A DNA stretch of 64,000 bases, from the NCBI GenBank assembly GCA_009775375.1, contig VSPO01000004.1, positions 5,482-69,481 of the forward strand, written 5' to 3'. The position numbers were made by a program, and so were the translations under genes. A model generated the notes under the pieces. It made no database searches. It had not been told where the DNA came from and was given only the letters and a program-made list of their open reading frames with translations. Of this stretch, positions 25,517-34,512 are shown one piece after another. Positions within the stretch are counted from its first letter, which is position 1; each line of letters opens with the position of its first letter. Source of the DNA: Muribaculaceae bacterium. Lineage in GTDB: Bacteria > Bacteroidota > Bacteroidia > Bacteroidales > Muribaculaceae.

Positions 25517-28500
25517 ATGAAACATCGGTTATTAGTATGGTTGCTGTCAGTCTTAGTGGCGACAGCGACAATGAGCGCCCAGCAGGCCTACGTGCTGAAG
25601 GGCGTTGTCCAGGATGAGGCAGGCGAACCGCTGATCGGCGCCACCTTCCAGTTGAAGGGTACATCGAATGGAGGCGCGACCGACATCGATGGCAACTTCT
25701 CAATCAATGTAAAGGAAGGAGACGTGGTGACCTTCTCGTATGTAGGCTACATCCCTCAGGAAATCACCGTCTCAGGCCAGAACAATCTGACAATCGTTCT
25801 CAAAGAAAACTCCGAGGTGCTCGAAGACGTGGTCGTAATCGGCTACGGCACGATGCGCAAGAAAGACCTTACCGGAGCTGTCACTCAGATTAACCCTGAC
25901 AAAATCGCTGACCAGAACCCCGGCTCAGTTCAGGACCTTCTCCGTGGCGCACCTGGACTTCAGATTGGATATGACGCTTCAGCCAAAGGACAGGGAGCCT
26001 CCATCAAGCTTCGTGGAGAAAACTCACTCGGCACCAATGTCAGCCCTATGATCGTGCTCGACGGCATGCCTTTCTTCGGTGAGCTTTCCGAGATCAACCC
26101 CGACGACATCGGCCAGATCGACATTCTCAAGGACGCATCCTCCGCTGCCATCTATGGTGCGCGTGCAGCCGCCGGCGTCATCATCATCACTACCAAGAAA
26201 GGTAAGACCGGCAAGCCTATGGTAACTCTTAACGCCAACTTCGGTGTCTCCAACAAAAGCGCTTATCGCGACTATATGGATGCTGAGGAATATATGCGCT
26301 ATCGTGAGGACTACTACATGATGAACTATACTTACGGACTTGGAGACAATGGTCTTTATGGTTATTATAACGTAAAAGACGGAAATGGCAACCTCGCTTA
26401 TCCACAGGGTTACTACAATAACCCTGCAAATCTTTCGGAAAGCGACCGTAATGCATGGATGCAGAACACCGGCGCAGCAGGTTTCGGCCCCTCTGCCGAA
26501 GATACCGCTCTTTCGCTTTATGCCCGCCGTCTGGAGATGAACAATTCCGCTCTCGTCTACAAGAACTTCCTCGCCGGTAAAACCTACGACTGGTATGACG
26601 CTACGTTCCGCACCGGATTCAATCAAGATTACAACGTGAGCTTGTCGGGAGCAACGGATCATATCAACTATTATCTCTCAGCCGGCTATATGAGAAATGA
26701 AGGAGCCGTGAGGGGCAATGAATACGAGGCTTTCCGCGCAAGTGCAAAGCTTAATGCCAAGGTGACAGACTGGCTGGAAATTGGAGCAAACATCAATTTC
26801 CAGGATCGTTCTGATGGCGACATTCAGGTCTCTCTCGGTTCCAATTATTGGGATGCCAACATGCTCCGCAACTCCCCCTATGCTTCCATGTATAGGGAAG
26901 ATGGTTCTTACGAGCAGTATCCTATGACGGGCAATAGCACTAATGGTGGATACAACTATTTCTTCGATCGTGACTATTATGATCTTGACAAAGGATTCAC
27001 CAACCTCAATACGATCTTTAATGCCAAGGTGACTCTCCCTTACGGTTTCACTTATCAGTTCAATATCTCACCGCGTTACCAGTGGTTTCATGATTTCTAC
27101 CACATGAGAGCCGATAAGCCTGATGCAAGACCCTCCGATCAAGGTGTAAACCGTCAGCATACAAAATACTTTGAATGGAACCTCAATAATACCTTGACTT
27201 GGGACAAGACATATAATGATGTCCATCATTTCACTGTCACTCTCGTTCAGGAGGCTGAGGACCACAAGACTTGGCAAGATCGCATCGAGGCCCGTAATAT
27301 ATCTCCGACAGACGTGCTCGGCTTCCACTGGACTTCCGGAGCCAACAAGCTGCAGAGTGGATTCTCGACCAATGATGAGCACTACACCTCTGCTTCATAT
27401 CTTGGCCGTGTGTTCTACAGCTATGATAATAAGTATATGATCACCGGTTCTCTCCGTCGTGATGGTTTTTCCGGATTCGGCGTAAATACGAAATGGGGTA
27501 ATTTCGGTTCTGTAGGTCTCGGCTGGAATTTCTCTGAGGAAAAATTTATGGAGAGCACTCGTGATTGGCTCAGCAATGGTAAGCTCCGTCTCTCTTGGGG
27601 TACGAACGGTAACCGTGATTTCTCTCAATCCAATCCATGGATTCCCGGATGGTACAGAACTCTTGCCAACCTGAATATCGGCGGTTCGATGGTTTACTAC
27701 AACAATGGCACCTCCACAGTTGTGAAGAGTCTTTATATGGATCGTCTTGCTGCTCCCAATCTTCGCTGGGAACGCACGGAGGCTTACAACGTGGGTATTG
27801 ATTTCGGATTCCTGAACAATCGTCTCTCAGGAGCTATCGACTGGTATCACAAGACTACCAAGGACATGATCATGGGTCAGCGTCTTCCCTCCTTCACAGG
27901 ATTCGGCTCTATTACATCTAACCTCGGCGAGGTGCAGAACAGCGGTTTCGAGATTTCGCTTTCATCCATCAACATTGAGAAGGAGAATTTCACTTGGACC
28001 ACTACCGCCGGCTTCTCTTACAACCGCAACCGCATCAAGCACATCTATTATGACTACGATGAGAACGGTGAGGAGAGAGATGATACATCCAACAGATGGT
28101 ATATCGGACACCCAATCGGTGAAATATGGTATTATGAGACAGATGGCGTATGGCAGAACAATCCTGCTGACATTGCCGCTGCAGCACTCGTAGGTCAGAA
28201 GCCCGGCGACCCCAAAGTCGTGAACCGTTATACTGAGGATGACAAGATCCTTGACGACGGAACCCGTGTACCTGTCTACAACGATAAAGACAAGACTTAT
28301 CTCGGCACAACCAACCCGCCAATCTACTGGAACATGCGCAACGAGTTCGTCCTTTGGAAAGACCTAACGTTCTCCTTCTCACTCTACTCTTATATGGGCC
28401 ACAAGAGCACAGCAGGTTATTGGCTCAATCAGGACAACGGCGGTTCGCAGGTGACAAACGCTGCCAACCTCCCGTCAAAGGAATACTGGACACCTGAAAA

Positions 28501-28780
28501 CCCGACGAACGATTATTGCCGCCTTATGGCTACCGGCCCTGATACGGGTCTTGCTGGTGGAGTTGATAAACTTTACAACCGTAACTTCGTTCGCCTCGAC
28601 AACATCACGATTGGCTATACCCTTCCGCAGAAGTGGACTCGCCAGATCATGCTTGAAAAAGTCCGCTTCACTGCAGGATGCAACAATGTTTGCACAATCT
28701 CTGGCTGGGAATACGGTGATCCCGAGACTGGTGGCCTCGCACGCCGCACATTCAATTTCGGTGTGAACGTAACCTTCTAA
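25517..28780 (+). CDS. SusC-family TonB-dependent outer-membrane glycan importer
   Basis: Forms the outer-membrane barrel that takes up oligosaccharides together with its SusD partner. A signal peptide (about residues 1-21, ending MSA) is followed by a carboxypeptidase D-like regulatory domain (about 25-98, VLKGVVQDEAGEPLIGATF) and then the SusC signature EDVVVIGYGTMRKKDLTGAV. The plug (about 120-230, with VLDGMP and DILKDASSAAIYGARAAAGVI) and the beta-barrel ending in FNFGVNVTF follow. Length 1087 residues is typical. The gene is 21 nt from susD. Expression is probably controlled by the divergent HTCS, and energy probably comes from TonB/ExbBD, encoded at 58-62 kb in this window. Confidence 0.96.
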   Translation: MKHRLLVWLLSVLVATATMSAQQAYVLKGVVQDEAGEPLIGATFQLKGTSNGGATDIDGNFSINVKEGDVVTFSYVGYIPQEITVSGQNNLTIVLKENSEVLEDVVVIGYGTMRKKDLTGAVTQINPDKIADQNPGSVQDLLRGAPGLQIGYDASAKGQGASIKLRGENSLGTNVSPMIVLDGMPFFGELSEINPDDIGQIDILKDASSAAIYGARAAAGVIIITTKKGKTGKPMVTLNANFGVSNKSAYRDYMDAEEYMRYREDYYMMNYTYGLGDNGLYGYYNVKDGNGNLAYPQGYYNNPANLSESDRNAWMQNTGAAGFGPSAEDTALSLYARRLEMNNSALVYKNFLAGKTYDWYDATFRTGFNQDYNVSLSGATDHINYYLSAGYMRNEGAVRGNEYEAFRASAKLNAKVTDWLEIGANINFQDRSDGDIQVSLGSNYWDANMLRNSPYASMYREDGSYEQYPMTGNSTNGGYNYFFDRDYYDLDKGFTNLNTIFNAKVTLPYGFTYQFNISPRYQWFHDFYHMRADKPDARPSDQGVNRQHTKYFEWNLNNTLTWDKTYNDVHHFTVTLVQEAEDHKTWQDRIEARNISPTDVLGFHWTSGANKLQSGFSTNDEHYTSASYLGRVFYSYDNKYMITGSLRRDGFSGFGVNTKWGNFGSVGLGWNFSEEKFMESTRDWLSNGKLRLSWGTNGNRDFSQSNPWIPGWYRTLANLNIGGSMVYYNNGTSTVVKSLYMDRLAAPNLRWERTEAYNVGIDFGFLNNRLSGAIDWYHKTTKDMIMGQRLPSFTGFGSITSNLGEVQNSGFEISLSSINIEKENFTWTTTAGFSYNRNRIKHIYYDYDENGEERDDTSNRWYIGHPIGEIWYYETDGVWQNNPADIAAAALVGQKPGDPKVVNRYTEDDKILDDGTRVPVYNDKDKTYLGTTNPPIYWNMRNEFVLWKDLTFSFSLYSYMGHKSTAGYWLNQDNGGSQVTNAANLPSKEYWTPENPTNDYCRLMATGPDTGLAGGVDKLYNRNFVRLDNITIGYTLPQKWTRQIMLEKVRFTAGCNNVCTISGWEYGDPETGGLARRTFNFGVNVTF

Positions 28781-28801
28781 TCAATTTAACTGATAATAAT
28801 C

Positions 28802-30820
28802 ATGAAAATAAATAAATTAAGCCTTATCAAGGCATTCTCGACTATCGCCGCAGTCTCGGTAATGACAGGCTGCTCCGACAATTTCCTCGATCAAGATCCT
28901 CTTTCCTTCTTCGAGCCGGGAAAGACCTACACCACTGAGGCTGGTCTTCAGTCTGCTCTCGCACAGTGCGACCTTCACTACAAGACCATGCTCATGGACG
29001 GCAACGGCAACGTGCTCCCCATCGCTTCCGTCTATTTCATGAGCGACATGGGTCTTTATGCCAAGACTGATGCCGGCGGCGGAATCATGGATGACTTCGC
29101 CAACAAGATCACCCCGACTTCCGGTATGGCGGGAGGTGGCGACTCCAACGCCATGAGCCGTTTCTACAACGAATCCTGCAACGGTATCAAGTATGCCAAC
29201 ACAGTGCTGACATACGTCGATCAGGTAAAAGGTCTTGATGAGAAGACACGCAACGAGTATAAGGGTCGTGCCTATTTCCATAGGGCATACAAATACTATC
29301 ACATGGTGCTTCTTTTCGGCGACATACCTTTGATCACGAAGATCATTTCCGTCCCGAAGCAAAACTACAAGTCGACCTCCAAGGAGGCCATCTTCAAGAT
29401 GCTGGTCCACGACCTTGAGTTTGCCGTGGCCAACGTGCCAAGACAGAAGGATATGCCCTATTGGGGTCCTGTGAATCAGGAGGCCTGCAAGCAGCTTCTC
29501 ATAAAGTGCTACATGGTGGTGGGCGAATTCGCAAAGGCCGAGGCTATGGCCACCGACCTTATAGAAAACCATGGTCTGGCTCTGATGCGCCAGCCGTTCG
29601 GAGAGTTTGTCCCTTCAGGCAACCCCGACACTTGGGAAGTGAAACGCAACGTAATGTGGGACCTTCTCCGCGGGCAGAACATCGTGAATCCCGCCAACAC
29701 GGAGACCATCCTTCCTATCCTCAACTATCATGACGAGAACTTCACGCAGTATCTGACGATGCGTGCCCTTGGTGTCCACTGGAGCAATGGCGACATCATG
29801 GATCCCTCCGGTCTTGGTTCTCCTGCCTACAACTTCTCTCGTAATGATGGCAACTACACTAACACTCTCGACTGGCTTCGCGTGCTTGGTCGTGGCATCG
29901 GATGCTTCCGCACCTCCTACCACTTCAACTCCACCATCTGGTATCAGGATGGAGAAGAAGACACCCAAGACCTTCGCCACAACCGCGAGATGGGCAACTG
30001 GGTTGAGATGGAAGACATCAAATACAACCGCAAGAATTCTCCTTTCTATGGCCAGAACATGCGTCTGTATGCCACGGAAGACTACTACAACGACAAGGGC
30101 GAAGTGACGATCCACAAAGGTCAGCTCCTTTGCAAGGACACGATCCGCAGCTGGTATCCCGTGCCTCTCTGGAAGATGTATATTCTCGACCAAGCTGCAG
30201 AGGAGAATATGAATGCCAACCAATTTAACGGTGCTACCAAAGGCTCGAAATGCTCCAATGGCAACATGTATCTCTTCCGTCTTGCAGAGACATATCTTCT
30301 CCGTGCTGAGGCTCGCTTCTATCAGGGCAACGCTTCCGGCGCAGCGCAGGACGTGAATGCTATCCGCGAGCGTGCCAACGCCAAGAAGATGTTCTCCACC
30401 GTGACTATCGGTGACATCGCCGACGAACGCGGTCGCGAGCTTTACATGGAGGAATGGCGCCAGCCTGAGCTAACCCGTATCTCCTGGTGTCTTGCCCGTA
30501 GCGGCCAGCCTGACGAATGGGGCAACACCTATTCTCTTGACAACTGGGACAAGCAGAGCGGCACCGACCTGTCGGGCGGTAGCTACTGGTATCAGCGTTG
30601 TCTCCACTACAACATCTTCAACCGCGGTCCGATTCTCTCGAAGACCACCCTCAATTACACTGTTGACAAACGCAACCTCTTCTGGCCTGTCCCCAACTCT
30701 GTCATCACTGCCAACATAGGCGGACAGCTTCGTCAGAACTATGGATATGACGGCTACAGCGACAATATTGAGATGTTCACCGACTGGGAAGAGGCGGTGG
30801 CCGATGAAGACAGAATCTAA
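28802..30820 (+). CDS. SusD-family surface glycan-binding lipoprotein
   Basis: Lid of the SusCD import complex, binding the glycan at the cell surface. The signal peptide ends in the lipobox VMTGC (Cys24), followed by SDNFLDQDPLSFF, typical of SusD proteins. The helical TPR-like core and the C-terminal RagB/SusD features (LLRAEARFYQGN, INAIRERAN-like VNAIRERAN, DERGRELYMEEWR) are clear. Length 672 residues, somewhat longer than the common 500-600. Pairs with the preceding susC. Closed by a hairpin, after which the GH97 gene follows on the same strand. Confidence 0.95.
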   Translation: MKINKLSLIKAFSTIAAVSVMTGCSDNFLDQDPLSFFEPGKTYTTEAGLQSALAQCDLHYKTMLMDGNGNVLPIASVYFMSDMGLYAKTDAGGGIMDDFANKITPTSGMAGGGDSNAMSRFYNESCNGIKYANTVLTYVDQVKGLDEKTRNEYKGRAYFHRAYKYYHMVLLFGDIPLITKIISVPKQNYKSTSKEAIFKMLVHDLEFAVANVPRQKDMPYWGPVNQEACKQLLIKCYMVVGEFAKAEAMATDLIENHGLALMRQPFGEFVPSGNPDTWEVKRNVMWDLLRGQNIVNPANTETILPILNYHDENFTQYLTMRALGVHWSNGDIMDPSGLGSPAYNFSRNDGNYTNTLDWLRVLGRGIGCFRTSYHFNSTIWYQDGEEDTQDLRHNREMGNWVEMEDIKYNRKNSPFYGQNMRLYATEDYYNDKGEVTIHKGQLLCKDTIRSWYPVPLWKMYILDQAAEENMNANQFNGATKGSKCSNGNMYLFRLAETYLLRAEARFYQGNASGAAQDVNAIRERANAKKMFSTVTIGDIADERGRELYMEEWRQPELTRISWCLARSGQPDEWGNTYSLDNWDKQSGTDLSGGSYWYQRCLHYNIFNRGPILSKTTLNYTVDKRNLFWPVPNSVITANIGGQLRQNYGYDGYSDNIEMFTDWEEAVADEDRI

Positions 30821-30849
30821 TCAAGGATAACGTATCCCCATAAACAAGA

Positions 30850-30878
30850 CCGGGGCGATGGGAAAACCATCGCCCCGG
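30850..30878 (+). terminator. Hairpin after susD
   Basis: Perfect 12-bp GC-rich stem CCGGGGCGATGG / CCATCGCCCCGG with loop GAAAA. The sequence after it is TTCATATATA, not a T-run, so it may attenuate rather than stop transcription into GH97. Confidence 0.7.
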
Positions 30879-30914
30879 CTTCATATATAGCCGGATGGCA
30901 TTACTGCGTCGCGA

Positions 30915-30966
30915 CTAAGGGCCGTGCTCCCCAGTCTTTCCCCTGTGCAGCTAAGGGCCGTGCTCC
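30915..30966. repeat. 16-bp direct repeat in the susD-GH97 gap
   Basis: CTAAGGGCCGTGCTCC occurs at 30915 and again at 30951, a 36-nt period. The 323-nt gap holds no gene. Confidence 0.75.
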
Positions 30967-31063
30967 TGACTCGGATGTGTCTTGTTGATTCATTTGGACG
31001 TCAGATTATTCCTATATCCCTCTTTTCCTCCCCGATTTCTCGCAGGGTTTCAAAAAAAAGATG

Positions 31064-31071
31064 TAAATTTG
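31064..31071 (+). promoter_or_regulatory. Candidate -7 box of the GH97 gene
   Basis: TAAATTTG matches TAnnTTTG, about 73 nt before the preferred start. It suggests that GH97 can be transcribed apart from susCD. No good -33 box. Confidence 0.4.
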
Positions 31072-31143
31072 CATCAGGATAAATCCCGATAAATCCCGAT
31101 CATGTCTCTCCCGACTAAAAAATCTGACCATAACATCCAGTAT

Positions 31144-33105
31144 ATGAAAAAACTATTGACAACATGTCTGATTGGCCTTGGAGCTCTCTCGGTCAGCGGA
31201 CAAGCACAATCCCCGGCCGTCATCGACACGGTCAGCGTGGCGAGCCCCAACGGCTGGCTCGTCGTAGGCATCGACAATGCCGACGGCACTCCCGATTTCA
31301 ACGTGACCTACACAGGCATTGAGATCATGAAAGATTCTCCACTCGGATTGAAGACCGACTTCGCCGACTTCTCCAAAGATCTTAAGCTCGTCGGCACGCG
31401 ACGTGGAAAGGTCAACAAGAAATATCGCCTCGAAAATATTAAAAAGAGCGATAACGAGTTCGATGCCAATTCCCTGATATGCGAGTTTGAGAACCCGCAG
31501 GGACAAAAAATCGAGGTTGAGGTGCTCGTGGCTCATTGCAACATCGCTTTCCGCTACAATCTTCCGAAACCGAAAGAACGTGCATCAGTAAGGGTGATGG
31601 ATGAGCTGACAGGGTTCAATCTCCCCGAAAACGCCTACGGATTCCTTGCACCACAGAGCGACGCAATGGTAGGCTGGAAACGCACGAAGCCAAGCTATGA
31701 GGAGAACTACATGATCGACGTCCCTGCCGGAACAAAGTCGCCTTTCGGACATGGATTCACGTTCCCTGCTGTCTTCCGGATTGGCGACAAAGCCTGGGCG
31801 ATGGTCAGCGAGACCGGCGTCGACCGCAATTATTGCGCAAGCCGTCTGTCAGACCCTTCCGGGAATCTCTACGAGGTTGAGTTCCCGATGCCGGAGGAGA
31901 ATAACGGCAACGGCACGGTGGAACCCGCGTTCGCACTTCCCGGTTCCACTCCCTGGCGTCTGATCACGGTGGGCCATTCCCCCCGTCCGCTTGCCCAGAC
32001 CACGCTCCCATGGGATGTGGTAGAGGAGAAATATCCCGCCTCAATAGATTATAAGCCCGGCAAGTCCACCTGGAGCTGGATTCTCTGGCAAGACAACGCA
32101 ATCAATATGGAGGATTCCAAAAAATTCATCGACCTCGCCGCCGAGATTGGCTACCCCTACACCCTTATCGACGCCGGCTGGGACAAGACAATGGGACGCA
32201 AGGGCATTGAAGAACTCGTGGCCTACGGAAAACCAAAAGGAGTGGTGCCGATGCTCTGGTATAGCTCAAGCGGATATTGGAACGACATTGAGCAGTCGCC
32301 CGTCAACAAGATGGACAATCCCATCGCCCGCAAGGAGGAGATGAAATGGATGAAGGAGATTGGAGTGAAAGGAATTAAGGTGGATTTCTTCGGTGGTGAC
32401 AAGCAGGAGACGATGCGCTTGTATGAGGATATACTAAGCGATGCCAACGACTACGGCCTGATGGTAATTTTCCATGGCTGCACCCTTCCGAGAGGTTGGG
32501 AAAAGATGTATCCCAACTTCGTGGGAAGCGAGGCAGTGCTTGCCTCCGAGAATATGATTTTCTCGCAAGCTTTCTGCGACGAGGAGGCCGTCAACGCCAC
32601 CCTTCATCCCATAATAAGGAATGCGGTAGGATCCATGGAATATGGTGGAAGCTTCCTCAACAAAAGGATGAACCGTGGCAACGACGGAGGAAACACGCGC
32701 CGCACTTCCGATGCCTTCCAGCTTGCGTTGGCCGTAATCTATCAGAATCCGGTTCAGAATTTCGCTCTCGCACCCAACAATCTTCAGGACGCCGACAAGA
32801 TCTGTCTTGATTTCATGAAGGAGGTGCCTACGCTGTGGGACGACATTGCCCTTCTTGAAGGCTATCCCGGCAAGTTCACGGTTCTCCAGCGTCGAAGTGG
32901 CGACAAATTCTACGTCGCTGGAATCAACGCCGAGAAAGAGACGAAGAAACTCGACCTGAATCTCGACAACCTCGGAGAGGGGAAAGCCACGATGATTTTC
33001 GACGGAAAAGACGGCAAAGTAGCCAAGAAAGAAATCACCTTGAAGAAAGGGAAGAAAACGAAAGTGGAAATACCCAGCCAAGGTGGCTTCGTGATAGTAA
33101 AGTAA
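31144..33105 (+). CDS. GH97 glycosidase, retaining alpha-galactosidase-type subgroup
   Basis: Periplasmic exo-glycosidase releasing alpha-linked hexose. The start was set at the ATG at 31144 because a clean signal peptide begins there (MKKLLTTCLIGLGALSVSG); an ATG 42 nt upstream only adds a charged leader. The N-terminal beta-sandwich and a central (beta/alpha)8 barrel are as in GH97, 653 residues in total. GH97 has inverting (SusB-like) and retaining branches. Here IKVDFFGGD places Asp414 where the retaining enzyme BT1871 has nucleophile Asp415, and Glu469 (VLASEN) matches its acid/base Glu470, while the SusB base segment HEAV is HGCT. An alpha-galactosidase-like activity is therefore favoured; the exact substrate is inferred. 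Confidence 0.9.
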   Translation: MKKLLTTCLIGLGALSVSGQAQSPAVIDTVSVASPNGWLVVGIDNADGTPDFNVTYTGIEIMKDSPLGLKTDFADFSKDLKLVGTRRGKVNKKYRLENIKKSDNEFDANSLICEFENPQGQKIEVEVLVAHCNIAFRYNLPKPKERASVRVMDELTGFNLPENAYGFLAPQSDAMVGWKRTKPSYEENYMIDVPAGTKSPFGHGFTFPAVFRIGDKAWAMVSETGVDRNYCASRLSDPSGNLYEVEFPMPEENNGNGTVEPAFALPGSTPWRLITVGHSPRPLAQTTLPWDVVEEKYPASIDYKPGKSTWSWILWQDNAINMEDSKKFIDLAAEIGYPYTLIDAGWDKTMGRKGIEELVAYGKPKGVVPMLWYSSSGYWNDIEQSPVNKMDNPIARKEEMKWMKEIGVKGIKVDFFGGDKQETMRLYEDILSDANDYGLMVIFHGCTLPRGWEKMYPNFVGSEAVLASENMIFSQAFCDEEAVNATLHPIIRNAVGSMEYGGSFLNKRMNRGNDGGNTRRTSDAFQLALAVIYQNPVQNFALAPNNLQDADKICLDFMKEVPTLWDDIALLEGYPGKFTVLQRRSGDKFYVAGINAEKETKKLDLNLDNLGEGKATMIFDGKDGKVAKKEITLKKGKKTKVEIPSQGGFVIVK

Positions 33106-33116
33106 AATCCAAAAAG

Positions 33117-33145
33117 AGAGCCCTCCGATTGCATCGGAGGGCTCT
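33117..33145. terminator. Terminator between GH97 and the biotin operon
   Basis: Perfect 13-bp stem AGAGCCCTCCGAT / ATCGGAGGGCTCT with a 3-nt loop. On the minus strand a CTTTTT run follows, so it terminates the bio operon; it probably also ends the GH97 transcript. Confidence 0.85.
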
Positions 33146-33165
33146 TAGCTACGAGTACATCCCAA

Positions 33166-34512
33166 TTATTTGCGAGCTATGACGTAGAATGGCTTGTAGG
33201 TGAGGCGCGAAGGAAGACGGTGCAGGGTTTCCGACAGCGGAAGGGTTGATTTTGAATTGCCTCCTACCCCCGTCTTTTGCAGATGAAGCATCAATTGACG
33301 CGTCCCTGGAAATTCCACGATGATCTCCTCTTCTGAATGCATGACATTGCTGAATTTGTCCTCCAACATCCCGCGCAGACGTTCCCTACTGCGATATACC
33401 AGGCAAAATGGATTGACACCCAAAAGTTCATGAAGATTGCCCGATGTGAACGTGCTGCACGCAAATATGCCTCCATCCTTCAAAAGCCTTGCGACATTGC
33501 GGAAAAAGCTTTCATGATCCACGAGCCATTGTATGGAGGAGGCGGATATAATGGCGTCATAGCTGTTGGCTTCTGAAGAGGATAGCTCCTTGACCAGGTC
33601 TTCCGCATCCCCAGTCATATAACGCTCCTCAGGAGCGACATCGAGTCGTGGCAATTCATAAAGATCAATGAAATCCATCTTCTCCGGTCGGAATCTTTCT
33701 GCAAACATACGGGAGAAGAGTCCGCTCCCGGCTCCTATTTCCAAAACTTTCCGGTAGCTTCCTTGCGGAATCAGGTCGGCGAGATGTCGGGCTATCTTTT
33801 TCTGTGCATCGGCATGGCTGTCGTAGGAGGGGAGAGCCTTACGGAATTTCTCGCCTACAGAAGCTCTTTCTGCGATAATGCCGGAGACAAGGGCGGCCAT
33901 ATCGACAAAATGAGGCGCTACGTTCTCTCTTCTCTCAGTGTCAGGATGATACGTCTGCCAGAAACTCAGTTGGTTGTCATGAGGGAAGATGGCGTCTTCT
34001 GTGGAGATATATGCGCAATCCCATCTGCCACGCTTATCACTCTCCCCCGACTGCTCGCCTATATAAAGCAATTGCTTGCTTAAGATGTCGGCTGAGTCCT
34101 CGCTGAAACGCTCCTTGATCCGGTCGTAGTCCTGTCCCGACATGCGTCTGCGGAATTTCATGAGATTCCGTTCGTTAAGGCCATCCGCAGTCCCCTTGAA
34201 AATCCTTTCCGGGATTCCGTAACTGTCATCCACGGGGCGTTCCGTCCCATTGACGGCCACGGCCAGAGCGATTCTCTCAAACGGCAATGAGCGGGACGCA
34301 GCGAACACTCCTAATGACCAGGCAAACAGGCAGACAATGGAATAACCCCTAAGCATATCCTTGGGGAAATCCATGTCTGAATAGTCGGAGGCCACCATCA
34401 CGTCGTAGCCATCCACGGCCACGTCTTTGTAGAAGTCGGCCGACGTGCTCCATCCGGCAAATATAAGTATCAGTCGGTCGGATCCGCAACTATGAATCAG
34501 TTCACACTTCAT
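33166..34512 (-). CDS. bioC: BioG-BioC fusion: pimeloyl-ACP methyl esterase + malonyl-ACP O-methyltransferase
   Basis: Supplies pimeloyl-ACP for biotin. The N-terminal ~210 residues are a DUF452/BioG-type alpha/beta hydrolase (LIFAGWSTSADFY; nucleophile Ser expected in FAWSLGVFA). The rest is a BioC methyltransferase with the SAM-binding VLEIGAGSGLFS and the later IISASSIQWLVD motif. One polypeptide thus carries both the enzyme that adds the methyl ester and the one that removes it. The start is the ATG at 34512 (MKCELIHSCG), overlapping the bioF stop by 11 nt; a longer frame upstream would only be bioF antiframe sequence. Final gene of bioA-bioF-bioG/C. Confidence 0.9.
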   Translation of the reverse strand: MKCELIHSCGSDRLILIFAGWSTSADFYKDVAVDGYDVMVASDYSDMDFPKDMLRGYSIVCLFAWSLGVFAASRSLPFERIALAVAVNGTERPVDDSYGIPERIFKGTADGLNERNLMKFRRRMSGQDYDRIKERFSEDSADILSKQLLYIGEQSGESDKRGRWDCAYISTEDAIFPHDNQLSFWQTYHPDTERRENVAPHFVDMAALVSGIIAERASVGEKFRKALPSYDSHADAQKKIARHLADLIPQGSYRKVLEIGAGSGLFSRMFAERFRPEKMDFIDLYELPRLDVAPEERYMTGDAEDLVKELSSSEANSYDAIISASSIQWLVDHESFFRNVARLLKDGGIFACSTFTSGNLHELLGVNPFCLVYRSRERLRGMLEDKFSNVMHSEEEIIVEFPGTRQLMLHLQKTGVGGNSKSTLPLSETLHRLPSRLTYKPFYVIARK

